This document shows positions 63,479 through 64,000 of a DNA stretch of 64,000 nucleotides, piece by piece; position 1 is the stretch's first letter, and every line of letters begins with the position of its first letter. The stretch spans positions 1,499,001 through 1,563,000 of the forward strand of contig NZ_CP085876.1 in NCBI RefSeq assembly GCF_013284245.2. The letters are read 5' to 3'. Origin of the DNA: Brevibacillus sp. DP1.3A (GTDB taxonomy: Bacteria > Bacillota > Bacilli > Brevibacillales > Brevibacillaceae). The notes below the pieces were generated by a model that was not told the DNA's origin, did not search any database, and saw nothing but the letters and a program-made list of their open reading frames with translations. The translations under genes were made by a program, and so were the position numbers.

Positions 63479-64000
63479 ATGGACAGGTATACTGAAATTG
63501 ACGAAGTGATCGCTTATATACATCGGCATTTAGACGAGCCGTTGCCGCTTTCCCGGTTGGCGAATCATGTTGCGTATAGCCAGTATCATTTTGCGCGGAT
63601 TTTTAAAGAAAGAATCGGTCTCCCGCCTCTTTATTACGTATCGACCATGCGACTCCAAAGGGCAAAGGATTTACTGCTAAGGACGAATATGAGTGTTCGC
63701 GACATCGGTCTGGAAATTGGCCAGCAGAGCCTGGGGACGTTCTCTACCCGTTTTACGGAGCGTGTCGGGGTATCGCCTAGCGAATTTAGAGAAACCGCCC
63801 AACTAGCGGAAGACCGTCTCCTTTCCTTGCAGCAGTTGACAGAGTGGACTCGGTTACATCCGTCCCCCGAGCGACCGATGACCATTGCAGGAACAATCGA
63901 GTCCACGGAGCCTTTTCAAGGCGTCATTTTGATTGGATTGTTTGCCAAGCCGATTCCAGAAGGTCTTCCTCTATACGGAACATTGCTGCCCTCACTAGGC
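63479..64000 (+). CDS. AraC-family regulator with C-terminal ligand domain (3' partial)
   Basis: The gene runs off the window after 174 codons. Residues about 5-105 form an AraC helix-turn-helix pair (LSRLANHVAYSQYHFARIF and VRDIGLEIGQQSLGTFSTRF). A further domain begins with TIAGTIEST and resembles GyrI-like effector domains, but too little is visible. The start is ATG 63479 or TTG 63476 after AAGGAGGGAG. Confidence 0.75.
   Translation, partial: MDRYTEIDEVIAYIHRHLDEPLPLSRLANHVAYSQYHFARIFKERIGLPPLYYVSTMRLQRAKDLLLRTNMSVRDIGLEIGQQSLGTFSTRFTERVGVSPSEFRETAQLAEDRLLSLQQLTEWTRLHPSPERPMTIAGTIESTEPFQGVILIGLFAKPIPEGLPLYGTLLPSLG

Overview
The window looks like the chromosome of a low-to-mid-GC Firmicute. 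The most likely group is the Brevibacillus/Paenibacillus lineage. This is inferred from near-universal AGGAGG-type ribosome sites, frequent GTG and TTG starts, lipobox lipoproteins, class B PBPs of the PbpC and PbpA types, Fur-box-controlled FecBCD transport and an IS605/TnpB element. It was not established by any search. The gene order reads as ordinary chromosome with two insertion sequences and one unusual biosynthetic block.

Layout. 1-8.1 kb: a muropeptide-sugar recovery operon (RpiR regulator, sugar ABC importer without ATPase, double GNAT, cytosolic NagZ, MurQ) behind paired palindromic operators and a cre-like site. 8.2-10.6 kb: a cation diffusion facilitator whose terminator loop is split by an IS3-family element, itself broken by a 13-bp tandem duplication. 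10.6-14.8 kb: DUF3267, DUF2892, a PLP desulfhydrase, an MFS exporter and a DinB-like protein. 15-20.2 kb: regulator, MFS importer, M20 amidohydrolase and glutaminase. 20.3-25.5 kb: PfkB sugar kinase, AEC transporter, GNAT, a PchR-like AraC regulator behind a Fur box, and a secreted beta-propeller. 25.5-31.8 kb: small proteins, a cupin, an FHA-winged-helix regulator and two class B PBPs, with one 20-bp direct-repeat box upstream of both the cupin and the PBP pair. 31.9-35.9 kb: AraC regulator and a Fur-controlled siderophore importer without ATPase. 36-40.1 kb: proline iminopeptidase, then a secreted protein with a two-component system. 40.18-41.93 kb: a complete IS605-type element (tnpA, tnpB, omega-RNA region, both ends). 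42.06-49.5 kb: KAS III, ATP-grasp, OleD-like SDR, metallo-beta-lactamase fold, CapK/PaaK-like enzyme, GNAT-fold protein and an EamA exporter. 49.5-64 kb: ArsR/DJ-1 pair, M23-like lipoprotein, a second two-component system, a chemoreceptor, lipoate ligase, a large Ig/helical-repeat surface protein, GNAT, EamA/LysR pair and a 3'-truncated AraC gene near a LexA-box-like palindrome.

How genes work together. The first operon most plausibly imports GlcNAc-MurNAc fragments, cleaves them inside the cell with NagZ and feeds MurNAc-6P to MurQ, but no kinase is seen. The six-gene block at 42-48.5 kb has overlapping or nearly overlapping frames and is the best candidate for an undescribed pathway: a condensing enzyme and OleD-like reductase recall olefin/beta-lactone biosynthesis, but OleB and classical OleC are replaced by ATP-grasp, MBL-fold, CapK-like and GNAT-like proteins. 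The FHA regulator probably links phospho-signalling to PBP expression. No tRNA, rRNA or CRISPR array was seen, and no gene-free stretch exceeds about 300 bases.
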